From NCBI GenBank assembly GCA_963708675.1, contig CAVPTO010000003.1, positions 3,968,001 through 4,032,000 on the forward strand: a DNA stretch of 64,000 nucleotides, in the 5' to 3' direction. The position numbers and the translations under genes were made by a program. Below the pieces are notes generated by a model. It ran no database searches, was not told the DNA's origin, and was given only the letters and a program-made list of their open reading frames with translations. The first letter of the stretch is position 1. Each line of letters opens with the position of its first letter. Of this stretch, positions 51,432-61,376 are shown in pieces. This DNA comes from DATAXP01 sp963708675. GTDB taxonomy: Bacteria; Planctomycetota; Planctomycetia; Pirellulales; PNKZ01.

Positions 51432-52756
51432 GCGATCTCATACCCCTTCCGCTGCGCACGCGATTGGAACGCATTCGCCTCGTCATCGCCGACGATTTGC
51501 TCCTTCGTCGGATCCCATTGCAACGTGCGCCCCAAACGCATAGCGATGTTCGACAGGTGGCAGATCGTGAGGTTGCGGTGATGGCTATACGCGTCGGACA
51601 GTGTCTGGCCGCGATCCTTCACGCAGGCGATGAAGTTGCCCATGTGCGTGTCCTTGGCCTTGCCGTGACGCAAGTTCATGAACGCGTCCTCGGGCAGCGG
51701 GTTGTCTTTGAGGTCCTCGACAGGCTTGCCGGTCAGCTTGCCGCGGTTGACGAAGAATCGCCCGTCCTCGCCTTCGAACATCACGCCGTTGGTGAACCCG
51801 AGTTCGTCGGCCTTATCGCGAATGAACAGCTCGACCCCGTCAGCGTACTGGCAGCGAATGTTGTACGTGATGGCGGCGTTGTACGTGTCGTGAACGGTTG
51901 GCATGCCATGATTGAGCGGCACCGGGTGCTCGCACGAAAGCACCTCGATGCTCGTTGGGCCCGTGTTGTCGCGTCCCAGCGCCCACTGTGCGATGTCGAC
52001 GTGATGCGCACCCCAGTCGGTCATCTTGCCGCCCGAGTACTCGTACCACCAGCGGAACGTCTTGTGGCAACGCTCGGGCATGTAATCGACCAACGGCGCC
52101 TGACCCAGCCAACGCTCCCAGTTCAGCTCCTTCGGCGGCTCGGTCGCGGCGAAGGTTTTGCCCTTCAGCGCTCCGCCGATTGCCACGGTCACGCGGTTCA
52201 CCTTGCCAATGCGACCGGCGCGAACGAGGGCCGCCGCGGTGAGGAACCTGTCGTCGCTGCGTTGCTGCGTGCCGACTTGCAGCACGCGGCCCGACTCCTT
52301 CAGCACTTTGCATAGTTGTTTGCCTTCGTCGATGGTCAGCGTCAGCGGCTTCTGGCAGTAGACATCTTTGCCAGCTTGCAAGGCATCGATGGCGATCTTC
52401 GTGTGCCAATGGTCGGGCGTGCTGATCGTGACGATGTCGATATCCTTGCGATCAAGGACCGCACGGTAGTCGTCGTAGATGTCGCCTTTGCCGTCACCGA
52501 TCTTTTTGTCGGCCTTCAGTTGCTCAGCGTGCGTGCTGTCGACATCGCAAAAAGCGACGATGTCGGCAAAGTTCTTCACGTTACGACCGTCGCCTTTGCC
52601 CATGCCGCCGTTGCCGATACAGCCCGCGATCAATCGATCACTGGGCGCTTGCGACTGCGCGGCCGCCGTGCGATCGGCGGCGAACCAATACGGCGCCATC
52701 GCGCCGCCTGTGGCGAGCGCTGTGGTCTTAAGAAACTCGCGGCGTGAACGAGTCAT
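51428..52756 (-). CDS. Gfo/Idh/MocA-family oxidoreductase with Tat signal
   Basis: A 442-residue NAD(P)-dependent dehydrogenase. The Tat signal is MTRSRREFLKTTALATGG, and GGAG lies about seven bases before the ATG. The Rossmann motif is GCIGNGGMGKGDGRNVKNF. HWHTKIAIDALQAGKDVYCQ and KPLTLTIDEGKQL carry the conserved catalytic Lys of the (E/Q)KP motif (here QKP). The C-terminal substrate domain includes CHKTFRWWYEYSGGKMTDWG and AHHVDIAQWALG, typical of planctomycete Gfo/Idh/MocA proteins. Oxidation of a sugar at C3, paired with the downstream DUF1080 protein, is inferred. Gene overlap of four bases supports the pairing. Confidence 0.92.
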   Translation of the reverse strand: MTRSRREFLKTTALATGGAMAPYWFAADRTAAAQSQAPSDRLIAGCIGNGGMGKGDGRNVKNFADIVAFCDVDSTHAEQLKADKKIGDGKGDIYDDYRAVLDRKDIDIVTISTPDHWHTKIAIDALQAGKDVYCQKPLTLTIDEGKQLCKVLKESGRVLQVGTQQRSDDRFLTAAALVRAGRIGKVNRVTVAIGGALKGKTFAATEPPKELNWERWLGQAPLVDYMPERCHKTFRWWYEYSGGKMTDWGAHHVDIAQWALGRDNTGPTSIEVLSCEHPVPLNHGMPTVHDTYNAAITYNIRCQYADGVELFIRDKADELGFTNGVMFEGEDGRFFVNRGKLTGKPVEDLKDNPLPEDAFMNLRHGKAKDTHMGNFIACVKDRGQTLSDAYSHHRNLTICHLSNIAMRLGRTLQWDPTKEQIVGDDEANAFQSRAQRKGYEIA

Positions 52757-52870
52757 GAACGGCTCCGTGGGATGATTTCTAAGGCGGGAACGCGGGCGGG
52801 AACCCGTGGAGGGTTCTCGACATGATCGATCATGCGACGGGCGAATTCAAGTGTGCGCTCGGCGCGGCGT

Positions 52871-54328
52871 TTACGCGAGCAGATCTTTGATAACACGCGC
52901 AGGTTGCACGCCGGTGAGGCGTTGGTCGAGCCCTTGGTATCGGTAGGCAAAACGTTCGTGATCGAAGCCCAGCAACTGCAACACGGTGGCATGGAAGTCG
53001 CGAATGTGTACGGGATCCTTCACGATGTTGTATGAGAACTCGTCGGTCTCGCCGTAGATCGCGCCTGGCTTCGAACCGCCGCCGGCCATCCACATCGTAT
53101 AACAACGCGGGTGATGGTCGCGACCGTAGTTCTCGTGAGACAGTTGCCCTTGCGAGTAGATCGTGCGGCCGAACTCGCCGCCCCAAATCACAAGCGTCTC
53201 GTCCAACATGCCGCGACGTTCGAGGTCTTGAATCAGTGCGGCACAGGGCTGATCGACGTCGCGACACTGATCGGGCAAACGGCCCGACACGTTGCTGTGC
53301 GTGTCCCAGTTGTTGTGATAGATCTGCACGAACCGCACGCCACGCTCGACCATACGGCGAGCCAAGAGCACCGTGTGCGCGAACGAGCCTGACTTGTGCA
53401 CCCCCTCGCCATAGAGGGCCATCGTTTCAGCCGACTCCTTCGTAAGGTCGACCAGCTCGGGCACGCTGGCCTGCATGCGGAACGCGAGTTCGTACTGTTG
53501 AATGCGCGTGTGCGTCTCGGGGTCGCCTAGTGCGCGATAGTTCATCTCGTTCAGCGCGCTGATGCCATCGAGCGACTTGCGACGCATGTCGGTGTTCACG
53601 CCCGGCGGGTTCTGGATGTAGAGAATCGGGTCGCCACCGGTGCGGAACGACACGCCTGCGTGCTCGCCCGGCAGATAGCCGCTCGCCCAAAGTCGCGCGG
53701 AGATGGCTTGCGTTTGTTCGGTGTTCGACGGCGTCGCGACAAGCACGACGAACGTCGGAAGATTTTCGTTCAGCGAGCCTAGGCCGTAAGACGCCCACGA
53801 GCCGAGACACGGGCGGCCGGTGATTTGGTTGCCCGTCTGCATGTAGCTGATGGCGGGCTCGTGGTTGATCGCTTCGGTGTGCATCGAACGAATGAAGCAC
53901 ATCTTGTCGACGATCTTCGACGTGTGCGGCAGCAGCTCGCTGACCCACATGCGGTTCTCACCGTACTGCGCGAACTTGTACTTCGACGGCGCGATCGGAA
54001 ACCGGTCCTGGCCCGACGTCATCGTCGTCAGTCGCTGCCCCTGGCGGATGGAATCGGGCAGGTCCTTGTCGTACCAGTCATTCATCCCGGGCTTGTAGTC
54101 GTACAGATCCATCTGTCCAGGCCCGCCGACCATGTGCAGATAAATGACCTGCTTCGCCTTCGGCGCGAAGTGCGTCAAGCTGGGCGGCGCCGACGTGGCG
54201 GCCATCGCCGGAGTGGTGTACGTATCGCCGAACAGCGACGCCAGCGCCGCGGCGCCCAGCGCATTGCCGCTGCGCGTGAGGAAATGTCGCCGCGTCAGGT
54301 TGCGCAGGAATTCAGCTTGGGGGTCCAT
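52871..54328 (-). CDS. DUF1501 protein (sulfatase-like fold) with Tat-type signal
   Basis: A 485-residue exported protein. GGAG lies about nine bases upstream of the ATG. The signal is LTRRHFLTRSGNALGAAALA. DUF1501 hallmarks are seen: FAPKAKQVIYLHMVGGPGQM, FGRTIYSQG-type segments (VIWGGEFGRTIYSQGQLSHE), NYGRDHHPRCYTMWMAGGG, and the C-terminal FHATVLQLLGFDHERFAYRY. The family has an alkaline-phosphatase-like fold, exact activity unknown. It usually lies next to a PSD1/DUF1549/DUF1553 protein, as here: that gene is 50 bases upstream on the same strand. They probably form one complex or pathway. Confidence 0.93.
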   Translation of the reverse strand: MDPQAEFLRNLTRRHFLTRSGNALGAAALASLFGDTYTTPAMAATSAPPSLTHFAPKAKQVIYLHMVGGPGQMDLYDYKPGMNDWYDKDLPDSIRQGQRLTTMTSGQDRFPIAPSKYKFAQYGENRMWVSELLPHTSKIVDKMCFIRSMHTEAINHEPAISYMQTGNQITGRPCLGSWASYGLGSLNENLPTFVVLVATPSNTEQTQAISARLWASGYLPGEHAGVSFRTGGDPILYIQNPPGVNTDMRRKSLDGISALNEMNYRALGDPETHTRIQQYELAFRMQASVPELVDLTKESAETMALYGEGVHKSGSFAHTVLLARRMVERGVRFVQIYHNNWDTHSNVSGRLPDQCRDVDQPCAALIQDLERRGMLDETLVIWGGEFGRTIYSQGQLSHENYGRDHHPRCYTMWMAGGGSKPGAIYGETDEFSYNIVKDPVHIRDFHATVLQLLGFDHERFAYRYQGLDQRLTGVQPARVIKDLLA

Positions 54329-54378
54329 GCTTTATCGACTCCGTAATGGAACGGTCTTTGTGTTCGACGCGGCCTTCG

Positions 54379-57300
54379 TTACTTGTTCAACACTTCGTCG
54401 AGGTTCATCAACGTGTTTGCGAGCATCGTCCAGGCGGCGAGCTCCGAAGTGTTAATGGCCTCGTCGACAGGTTTCTCGCCGAAGTGTACGAGCTGTTTCG
54501 CCTCGTCGGGATGCGATTGATAGTGACTCATGAAGTCGAGCAACGTGGTGTTGGCGACGAGCGCTTCCTCGGGACGCAATGGGCGGCACAGCAAGTGCCG
54601 CGACATCGAGTCCATTCGTTCGCTCGCCGATCGCGAACCCGCGAGCGTCGCTTCGGCCAAGTGACGTGCGGCCTCGACGAATTGCGGGTCGTTCAGGGTT
54701 ACGAGTGCCTGTAGCGGCGTGTTCGTGCGATCGCGGCGGACGGTGCAGACCTCGCGGTTGGGCGCGTTGAAAATGTCCATCGACGCCGGCGGCGCGGCAC
54801 GTTTCCAGAACGTGTACATGCTGCGGCGGTACAGGCCGTCGCCGGAGTCGCGTTGATAGAACCGTGTGTTGCTGGCCGTCATCGCGACCGCTTCCCAAAC
54901 GCCGTCGGGTTGATATGGCCTGACGCTCTTGCCGCCGATGGTTTCCACGAGCATTCCGCTGGCGGCCAGCGCGTAGTCGCGCACCATCTCGGCATCCATG
55001 CGGAACCGGGGCCCGCGCGAAAGCAGTCGATTGCTCGGGTCGGCCGCGAGCTTTTCGGGGGTCGTAATCGCCGCCTGTCGATACGCCGCCGAGGTGACGA
55101 GCATCTTGAAGAACCGTTTGATGTCCCAATCCGACTCGCGGAACTCAACGGCCATCCAGTCGAGCAACTCGGGATGCGACGGCAACTCGCCGCTCACGCC
55201 GAAGTCGCCGCTCGTGCGCACCAGGCCGGTGCCGAACAGTTCCTGCCAGAAACGGTTCACCGTCACGCGTGTCGTGAGCGGATGTTCCTCGCGCAGCAAC
55301 CACTGTGCGAGCCCAAGCCGGTTGTCGGGCAAGTCATCGGGCATCGGTGGCAGCGCTTCAGGCGTCTTCGCGGGCACTTCGTCGCGTCGCTGGTCGTATT
55401 CGCCGCGGAAGAGGATGTACGCCATTGGGTCGCCCGTGCGCTCTTCCATGACGTGGGCGATCGTGCCTCGCGACTTGATCACATCGCGATCGCGTTCGTG
55501 TGTGCGATAGACCTTCGACAGCCGAGCGTAGACGTCATCCAGCGCCAACAACCACCAGCGATAGAGCAACTTCTGCTCCGCTTCGGTCCGATTGGCGGCG
55601 ACTTTGTCAATGACGCGCTCGGCGCGCGGCGTCGAGTTCAACAGCTCGATATCGTCGACGCCGAGCTGACGATCATAAACGCGGACGTCTTGAATGAGCG
55701 CGTCTTTCAGCCCATTGCCGCCGCTGCGCTGCCCGATCGTGAACGGAGCATCGGTGCGAATCGACAGCGGCATCGCGAAGTTCGTTTGTCCGGTGATGGC
55801 TTGTAGTTCGCCGTTGATGTACATCTTGATGCCGTCCGACATTCGCGAGCCGTCGTATGTGACGGTGACATGCTTCCAGCCTGTGCCGATGGCCTTTCGG
55901 GCGACGACCTTCGTCGACTCCTCGGGAAACTTGTGAATGTGGTGAACCGCGAGCCGGCCGTTGTCTACGTACAAATCCCATCCGCGATACTCAGGCGACG
56001 GCCCCATGCGGGCGACGATTGCACCGGTCGATTTCGCATCCGGTAACTTGACCCACACCGAGACGCTGAACGGCTGATCGGCATCAAAGTCCCCCGCGTC
56101 GGCGACGGTGGGAACGCACTTCACCTGGGTCTTGAAAGCCTTCGGCCAGACATAACCGACGTCGGCCAGCAGCGGCTTTTCGAGCGCTAACTGTCGCTTT
56201 TCGCCGAGAACTTCCGCACGTACCGAGGCGCCTTCCGCCTCGTCGAGCGGAACATGAAGTTGCAATCCATCGACGGGACCGGCGCCGACGAACGCTTCGC
56301 GGCTCGCCTTTGGCAACCACTTGTCGAACTTCGCTCGTGCGGCCTCGGCACGCTCTTCGAGTCGTTCCTTGTCTTCAGCAACTTTCGTCGACAACATCGT
56401 CCAACGGCGACGATCCTTGCTCTGAGGCACAACCAAGATCGGCGGCGTGTCCTTTGCGTTGCCGTCTTTGGCTGCTTGCGTCGTGTTGTTGAAGAACGCG
56501 GCGAGCTCATAGAACTCGCGCTGTGAGATCGGATCGAACTTGTGATCGTGGCAGACGGCGCAGCCAGTAGTCAGGCCCATCCACACGGTCGACGTCGTCT
56601 CCGTGCGATCGCGGGCATAAAGAACGAGATATTCTTCGTCGATGATGCCCCCTTCGCTGGTCGTCATGTTGCAGCGGTTGAAGCCCGAGGCGATCTGTTG
56701 CTCGGGCGTGCGATTGGGGAGCAAATCGCCGGCAAGCTGCTCGACCGTGAACTGATCGAACGGCATGTTCGCGTTGAAGGCGTTGATGACCCAATCGCGA
56801 TAGGTCCACATCTCGCGGAAGTTGTCGAAGTGAATGCCGTGCGTGTCGGCATAGCGGGCGGCGTCGAGCCAGTAGCGGCCACGGTGCTCGCCGTAATGCT
56901 TCGAGGCCAGCAACTTATCGACGAGCTTCTCATAAGCCTTCGCCGACTTGTCGTTGACGAACGCTTCGACCATCTCGGGCTTCGGCGGCAGGCCGGTGAG
57001 GTCGAGACTCAGCCGACGCGCCAACGTGCGGCGGTCGGCTTCGGGGGCGGGTTCGAGCCCCTTCTGTTCGAGCGCGGCGAGAACGAACGCGTCGATCGGC
57101 GTGCGCACCCACTTGGCGTTCTTCACCTTCGGCGGCTCGGGACGTTTCGGGGCGATGAGCGCCCAATGCGGTTGGTACTCGGCCCCCTCGGCAACCCACC
57201 GCTTCAACGTTTCCTTCTGGGCGGCGTTGAGCTCCTTCTTCACCTCCGGCGGAGGCATGATCGACTTGGCGTCTTCGGTGAAGATTCGCGCGACAAGCTC

Positions 57301-57537
57301 GCTGTCCTTCGGTTCGCCGGGAACGATCGCCCCGCTGTCGACAGCGACCTCGCGCTTGTCGAGCCGCAGGTCGGCCTTGCGCGATGCGCTGTCCGGGCCA
57401 TGGCAGGCGAAGCAATGCTCGGCCAAGATCGGGCGAACGTCGCGATTGAATTGAAGCGGCTCGGCCGAGGCGGTCGCTGTCAGGCGCAGCGTGACCACAA
57501 CGATAGCCAGTACCACAAGCGAAATACGACGAATCAT
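54379..57537 (-). CDS. PSD1 cytochrome-c/DUF1549/LamG/DUF1553 protein
   Basis: A 1052-residue exported protein from ATG 57537, which has GGGAG eight bases upstream and a signal peptide (MIRRISLVVLAIVVVTLRLT). Order of domains: a planctomycete cytochrome-c domain with FACHGPDS (heme CxxCH), DUF1549 with LSLDLTGLPP and CAVCHDHKFDPIS (a second CxxCH), a LamG/concanavalin insert (FSVSVWVKLPDAKSTGAIVA to QDVRVYDRQLGVDDIELLNS), then DUF1553 with TRVTVNRFWQELFGTGLVRT and FDIFNAP-type end segments (APPASMDIFNAPNREVCTVR). Family members are suspected to act in polysaccharide degradation, but no activity is proven. Co-directional with the DUF1501 gene. Confidence 0.95.
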   Translation of the reverse strand: MIRRISLVVLAIVVVTLRLTATASAEPLQFNRDVRPILAEHCFACHGPDSASRKADLRLDKREVAVDSGAIVPGEPKDSELVARIFTEDAKSIMPPPEVKKELNAAQKETLKRWVAEGAEYQPHWALIAPKRPEPPKVKNAKWVRTPIDAFVLAALEQKGLEPAPEADRRTLARRLSLDLTGLPPKPEMVEAFVNDKSAKAYEKLVDKLLASKHYGEHRGRYWLDAARYADTHGIHFDNFREMWTYRDWVINAFNANMPFDQFTVEQLAGDLLPNRTPEQQIASGFNRCNMTTSEGGIIDEEYLVLYARDRTETTSTVWMGLTTGCAVCHDHKFDPISQREFYELAAFFNNTTQAAKDGNAKDTPPILVVPQSKDRRRWTMLSTKVAEDKERLEERAEAARAKFDKWLPKASREAFVGAGPVDGLQLHVPLDEAEGASVRAEVLGEKRQLALEKPLLADVGYVWPKAFKTQVKCVPTVADAGDFDADQPFSVSVWVKLPDAKSTGAIVARMGPSPEYRGWDLYVDNGRLAVHHIHKFPEESTKVVARKAIGTGWKHVTVTYDGSRMSDGIKMYINGELQAITGQTNFAMPLSIRTDAPFTIGQRSGGNGLKDALIQDVRVYDRQLGVDDIELLNSTPRAERVIDKVAANRTEAEQKLLYRWWLLALDDVYARLSKVYRTHERDRDVIKSRGTIAHVMEERTGDPMAYILFRGEYDQRRDEVPAKTPEALPPMPDDLPDNRLGLAQWLLREEHPLTTRVTVNRFWQELFGTGLVRTSGDFGVSGELPSHPELLDWMAVEFRESDWDIKRFFKMLVTSAAYRQAAITTPEKLAADPSNRLLSRGPRFRMDAEMVRDYALAASGMLVETIGGKSVRPYQPDGVWEAVAMTASNTRFYQRDSGDGLYRRSMYTFWKRAAPPASMDIFNAPNREVCTVRRDRTNTPLQALVTLNDPQFVEAARHLAEATLAGSRSASERMDSMSRHLLCRPLRPEEALVANTTLLDFMSHYQSHPDEAKQLVHFGEKPVDEAINTSELAAWTMLANTLMNLDEVLNK

Positions 57538-57893
57538 GCAAACACTCCCGCAGGGACGTTGATTACGATCCCGGGGGACAGCCACCGCATGGCAGGTAGG
57601 AGGGTGCGGTGCTGGAGTTCTCAGCCGGTGCGCGACCTTTACATCGAACCAAACCCGAGCGGAGAAGTCAACGATTTTGTGCAACCTTTAGCCGCGACGC
57701 GCCCGCGAGCTGAACGAACCCCACTCCCTTTGGGAGAGGGTGGTGGCGCAGCCGCCGGGTGAGGGCGGGTTGAACTGCGATTCGCCTCGTTCACAGTGCA
57801 GCCCGCCCTCATCCAATCCGCCTTTGGCGGACCACCTTCTCCCGGAGGGAGAAGGGTTCGAATCGCAATGCGATGACCAATAAAACAAGGCCC
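57538..57893. other. 356-base gap holding promoter side and a composite repeat
   Basis: Contains the ribosome-binding site of the PSD1 gene at its left end and the composite inverted repeat (57688-57856) at its right. Its last stretch runs into the stop of the third sulfatase (57894). Nothing in the remaining bases (57560-57687) looks like a gene. Confidence 0.6.
57688..57856. repeat. Composite inverted repeat (near-copy of 47103-47233)
   Basis: Begins with half of a TTTAGCCGCGACGCG palindrome (57688-57702). Then comes the TCCCTTTGGGA hairpin, GGCGCAGCCGCC, GGTGAGGGCGGG paired with CCCGCCCTCATCC, CCGCCTTTGGCGG and TTCTCCCGGAGGGAGAA, in the same order as at 47103. Confidence 0.85.
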
Positions 57894-59726
57894 TCAATCT
57901 AGCAACCGCAGCGACACCAAACGCACGTCGACCACGCGTTTGCCCGGCACTTCCGGGGCGCTCAACGTCAACATCCCGCGGCCGGGCTTGAGATCGAACT
58001 GCCCCATCACCAGCGGCTTAAAATCCTTGACGAACGATTCAGAGCCGCGGTCGGAGCGGTCGTGTTCCCTGCCGTACAACGGCGGGTCGTGGGCTTCGGT
58101 CACCTTCGTGCGAACGGTGCTGCCATTGAAGCCAAGTTCAATCGTCGAGCCCACGTCGGCCGGTGCGCAGGTGTAGTAAAGCGTCGCCTCGTAACGTCCG
58201 GGGGTCGCGACGGCGATATCCCAGGTGATGCTGTCGTCGCGGCTGCCCGTCCAGTTGGTGAAGAACGAACAGTTCGGAGCACTGGCGCTGCGCTGAACGT
58301 TGCCGTGCGCTTCGCCGTCGCGGGCCGGTAGATGCGTGAGCGGGAACTCGCGGTAACCGACCGTGTACGCGCGATCGTCGTTCTTCGGCAACTCGGCCAG
58401 CACTTCCGCCTTCCAACTGTTGAGCGTTTGCGACATCTGCGACGCCACATCGGGCCGTTCGGCGGTGATGTCCTTTTCTTGTCCGGGATCGGCAGGAATG
58501 TCGTACAGCCGCCCCTCGGCATCGAGTCGATATTGCTGCGAGCGAGCACTCACCTTGCCGCTCCAGTGCGAGAAGATTGTGCGCTCAGGCCATTCAACCT
58601 TCTTGCCCAGCACGAGCGGCGCGACGCTGCGGCCATCGAGCGGCTTGGTCCCCGACACCGGCACGCCTGCCAATTCAGTGAGAGTCGGCAGCAAGTCGAT
58701 CGCGCCAGAGATTTGCGGCACCTTCGTTCCGGCGGGAATGTGCCCCGGCCAACGCATCAGCAGCGGCGAACGCACGCCACCTTCGTCGGTCGAGCCTTTG
58801 CGGCCACGCATGCCGCCGTTCCAGCGGACGCCGTTCGGTCCGTTGTCGCAGAAGTAGAGGACGATCGTGTTGTCGGCGATCTTCAACTCGTCGAGCTTCG
58901 CGAGCAGTCGCCCCACGTTCCAGTCAATGTTCTCGCACATCGCCAGCACTGCACGCGTGAACCCGACATCCTCGTTGGCCTTGCCCGCTCGGCCCTTGTT
59001 GTTCTTCGCTTGCACGCCGGCTGCCGCAGTGCCGAGCATCGTGAGTTCCTTGTCGCGGAACTTGTCGTAGAACTTGTCGGGCACCTGGGCCGGCGTGTGC
59101 GGAGTGTTGAACGGCACGTAGCAGAAGAACGGCTTGTCGACGTTCTGCTCCATGAACGCAATCGCGTGATTTGTCAGGTCGTCGATGATGAAACCTTCGC
59201 CACGAACGATCTGGCCGTTGTGCTCGAGCGGCGGGCTGAAGTAGTCGCCCCAGTGACCGGACGTGAAGCCGTAATAGTCGGTGAAGCCACGAGCGTTCGG
59301 ATGGTACGGCCATTGGCTGCCGCTGTGCCACTTGCCGTAAGCGGCCGTCGCGTAACCTGCGGCCTTAAACACGTCGGCAATCGTGCGCTCGTCGAGATCG
59401 ATCCGTTCGCCGCCGGTCGAGGTGCTCCACACGCCCATGCGCGGATGGTATCGCCCCGTGAGAAACTCCGCCCGAGTCGGCGAGCAAACCGGGCAGACGA
59501 AGAACCGATCGAACAACGCCCCGTCGCGAGCCATCGAGTCGATGTTCGGCGTACTGAGGTTCGTGTTCCCATGCACGCTCAGATCGCCCCACCCTTGGTC
59601 ATCGGTGAGCACGACAAGAATGTTCGGCCGCTTGTCGGCGGCGAGCGCTGTAGCCGCGAAGAGGCAAGCAGCGATGACGCCAAGGAGCGAGGCGAACATA
59701 ACGCGAAGAGGCGAGGTGCGGCGCAT
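57894..59726 (-). CDS. Secreted sulfatase with C-terminal carbohydrate-binding-like domain
   Basis: A 610-residue exported sulfatase; GGGAA six bases upstream and a signal peptide (1-30, ALAAD). Metal site D42-D43 in TDDQGWGDLSVHGN, formylglycine motif C81-S-P-T-R85 followed by AEFLTG, and CDNGPNGVRWNGGMRGRKGS. The sulfatase part ends near residue 465. From about 490 there is an all-beta domain, FFTNWTGSRDDSITWDIAVA, TPGRYEATLYYTCAPADVGS and LELGFNG-type strands, that looks like a galactose-binding-like or DUF5077-type sugar-binding module. That makes a polysaccharide sulfate ester the likely substrate. On the same strand as the PSD1 gene. Confidence 0.92.
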   Translation of the reverse strand: MRRTSPLRVMFASLLGVIAACLFAATALAADKRPNILVVLTDDQGWGDLSVHGNTNLSTPNIDSMARDGALFDRFFVCPVCSPTRAEFLTGRYHPRMGVWSTSTGGERIDLDERTIADVFKAAGYATAAYGKWHSGSQWPYHPNARGFTDYYGFTSGHWGDYFSPPLEHNGQIVRGEGFIIDDLTNHAIAFMEQNVDKPFFCYVPFNTPHTPAQVPDKFYDKFRDKELTMLGTAAAGVQAKNNKGRAGKANEDVGFTRAVLAMCENIDWNVGRLLAKLDELKIADNTIVLYFCDNGPNGVRWNGGMRGRKGSTDEGGVRSPLLMRWPGHIPAGTKVPQISGAIDLLPTLTELAGVPVSGTKPLDGRSVAPLVLGKKVEWPERTIFSHWSGKVSARSQQYRLDAEGRLYDIPADPGQEKDITAERPDVASQMSQTLNSWKAEVLAELPKNDDRAYTVGYREFPLTHLPARDGEAHGNVQRSASAPNCSFFTNWTGSRDDSITWDIAVATPGRYEATLYYTCAPADVGSTIELGFNGSTVRTKVTEAHDPPLYGREHDRSDRGSESFVKDFKPLVMGQFDLKPGRGMLTLSAPEVPGKRVVDVRLVSLRLLD

Positions 59727-59812
59727 GCGACGTTCCCGGATGCGAAGTGAAGTTACTCGATCATTGTCATTGCGAGGCTATTAAGGGTCAATCGACGCCG
59801 CGGCTCGACAAT

Positions 59813-61261
59813 TCAACGTGCGACGTAAGTCGGCCCATTGTCAGCGGGCATCGAGCGGTGCCACTCGACGACGGCATCCCTTAGACGCGCGACGATGTCC
59901 GAATATCGCTCGGCGACATTTGTTGCCTCGATCGGGTCGTCGTCGAGGTTGTAAAGTTCGACGTGGCCGCCGTCGTAGGAGCACAACAACTTCCACGAGC
60001 CATCGCGAACGGCAAGGTCGGCATACGCAGTTGGACTGGCTGGCGGTGGGCGATCGGGCGGGCGACGCCAGAACAACGGCTTTGTTCTGCCTTGTGAATG
60101 ATTGGCGAACAGGGCTTTCGAGCAGTCTTCACCGTCGAAAGACATCGTCGAGCTGTCGATGCCGGCGACGCGTAAGAGCGACGGAGCGAGATCGATCGCG
60201 GAGACGATTGCGGTGTCGTTGAGCTTGCCGGCGTGGTTGGCATCGATAAAACCTGGCGCCCACACGATGAGTGGCGAGCGCACGCCTCCTTCGTAGAGAT
60301 AACCTTTATTGCCGCGCAAAGGATCGGCGAGGCCCGCGCCGGGTTCGGGGCCGTTATCGGAACACAGAAGAATGATGGTGTTTTGTCGTCGCTTCTCATC
60401 GTCGCGAATAAAGTCGAACAGCGCGCCAAGTTGCTCGTCCATCGTCGTCAGCACGCCTTCGTACAACTGTCGCTTACTGCCATCGCCGCGACGATCGGCT
60501 GGCGGGAACCATGGGCCGTGAACGTCGTCGGGCCACAGGTTCACATAGAACGGCTTCTGCTCACGTTCGGCATGACGGATGAATTCGATCGTCGCGTCGA
60601 CGAACGACTTGGTGACTTGCGAGCGATCGGTCCACGTGATCGGGCCGTGACCGAGCTTGTCGGAACCCAATGCATGAGGCCGAGGCGGTTTGCCGTCGTG
60701 AGCATCGCACATCGGAAGCACGCGCGGGCCGAGGCCTTCGAAGTTCGTCAACGATCGATCGAACCCGTACTCGGCGATTGCCGGTGCATCGCCGACGTCG
60801 CGCTGTCCGCCCATGTGCCACTTGCCGAAGTGACCGGTCGCGTAACCTGCGTCGTGCAAACGGTGCGGGAGCGCCGGAGCAGTGGGATCGAGCCACTGCG
60901 CCATGCCGCGCTTGTCGTTCATCGCCCGAGAATCAAGATACGACGTGATTCGCCACCGCTGCGGATACTGACCCGTCGTGATTGCTACTCGCGACGGCGA
61001 GCAAATGGGCGAGTTCACGTAGAACTGTGAGAACCGCAGTCCCTCGGCGGCAAGACGATCGATGTGTTTCGTCGGAACTTTGTGATCGCCGAAGCACGAC
61101 AAATCGCTGCGCCCGACATCGTCGACCAAGATGACGACGATGTTCGGCCGCGTGTCGGAAGCGTTGGGCTGCTGAGCCGACGTTGGTCGAGCCATCGCGA
61201 TGAGCAGGCCGCCGACGATGGCGTAGGTGAGCGTTCGCTGCATGGCGGGCGTGTGTCGCAT
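59813..61261 (-). CDS. Secreted sulfatase
   Basis: A 482-residue exported sulfatase from ATG 61261 (or 61243). An open frame runs further up but has no signal-like start. Signal peptide MQRTLTYAIVGGLLIAMARP then TSAQQ. The metal site is VDDVGRSDLSCFGDHKVPTK, the formylglycine motif C87-S-P-S-R91 followed by VAITTG, and CSDNGPEPGAGLADPLRGN gives the second metal segment. It lacks the C-terminal binding domain of its neighbour and is divergent from tam. As with the other sulfatases no maturase is nearby. Confidence 0.9.
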   Translation of the reverse strand: MRHTPAMQRTLTYAIVGGLLIAMARPTSAQQPNASDTRPNIVVILVDDVGRSDLSCFGDHKVPTKHIDRLAAEGLRFSQFYVNSPICSPSRVAITTGQYPQRWRITSYLDSRAMNDKRGMAQWLDPTAPALPHRLHDAGYATGHFGKWHMGGQRDVGDAPAIAEYGFDRSLTNFEGLGPRVLPMCDAHDGKPPRPHALGSDKLGHGPITWTDRSQVTKSFVDATIEFIRHAEREQKPFYVNLWPDDVHGPWFPPADRRGDGSKRQLYEGVLTTMDEQLGALFDFIRDDEKRRQNTIILLCSDNGPEPGAGLADPLRGNKGYLYEGGVRSPLIVWAPGFIDANHAGKLNDTAIVSAIDLAPSLLRVAGIDSSTMSFDGEDCSKALFANHSQGRTKPLFWRRPPDRPPPASPTAYADLAVRDGSWKLLCSYDGGHVELYNLDDDPIEATNVAERYSDIVARLRDAVVEWHRSMPADNGPTYVAR

Positions 61262-61376
61262 TGGCGGTACGATGCACTTTTGGAGGGACACGCCATGATA
61301 GCTTCGTCGAGCGGCTGACTTCAAAGACGATCCGCTACAATGACGTGCGGGCGTTCCTTCATTCACGACGGCGAAC

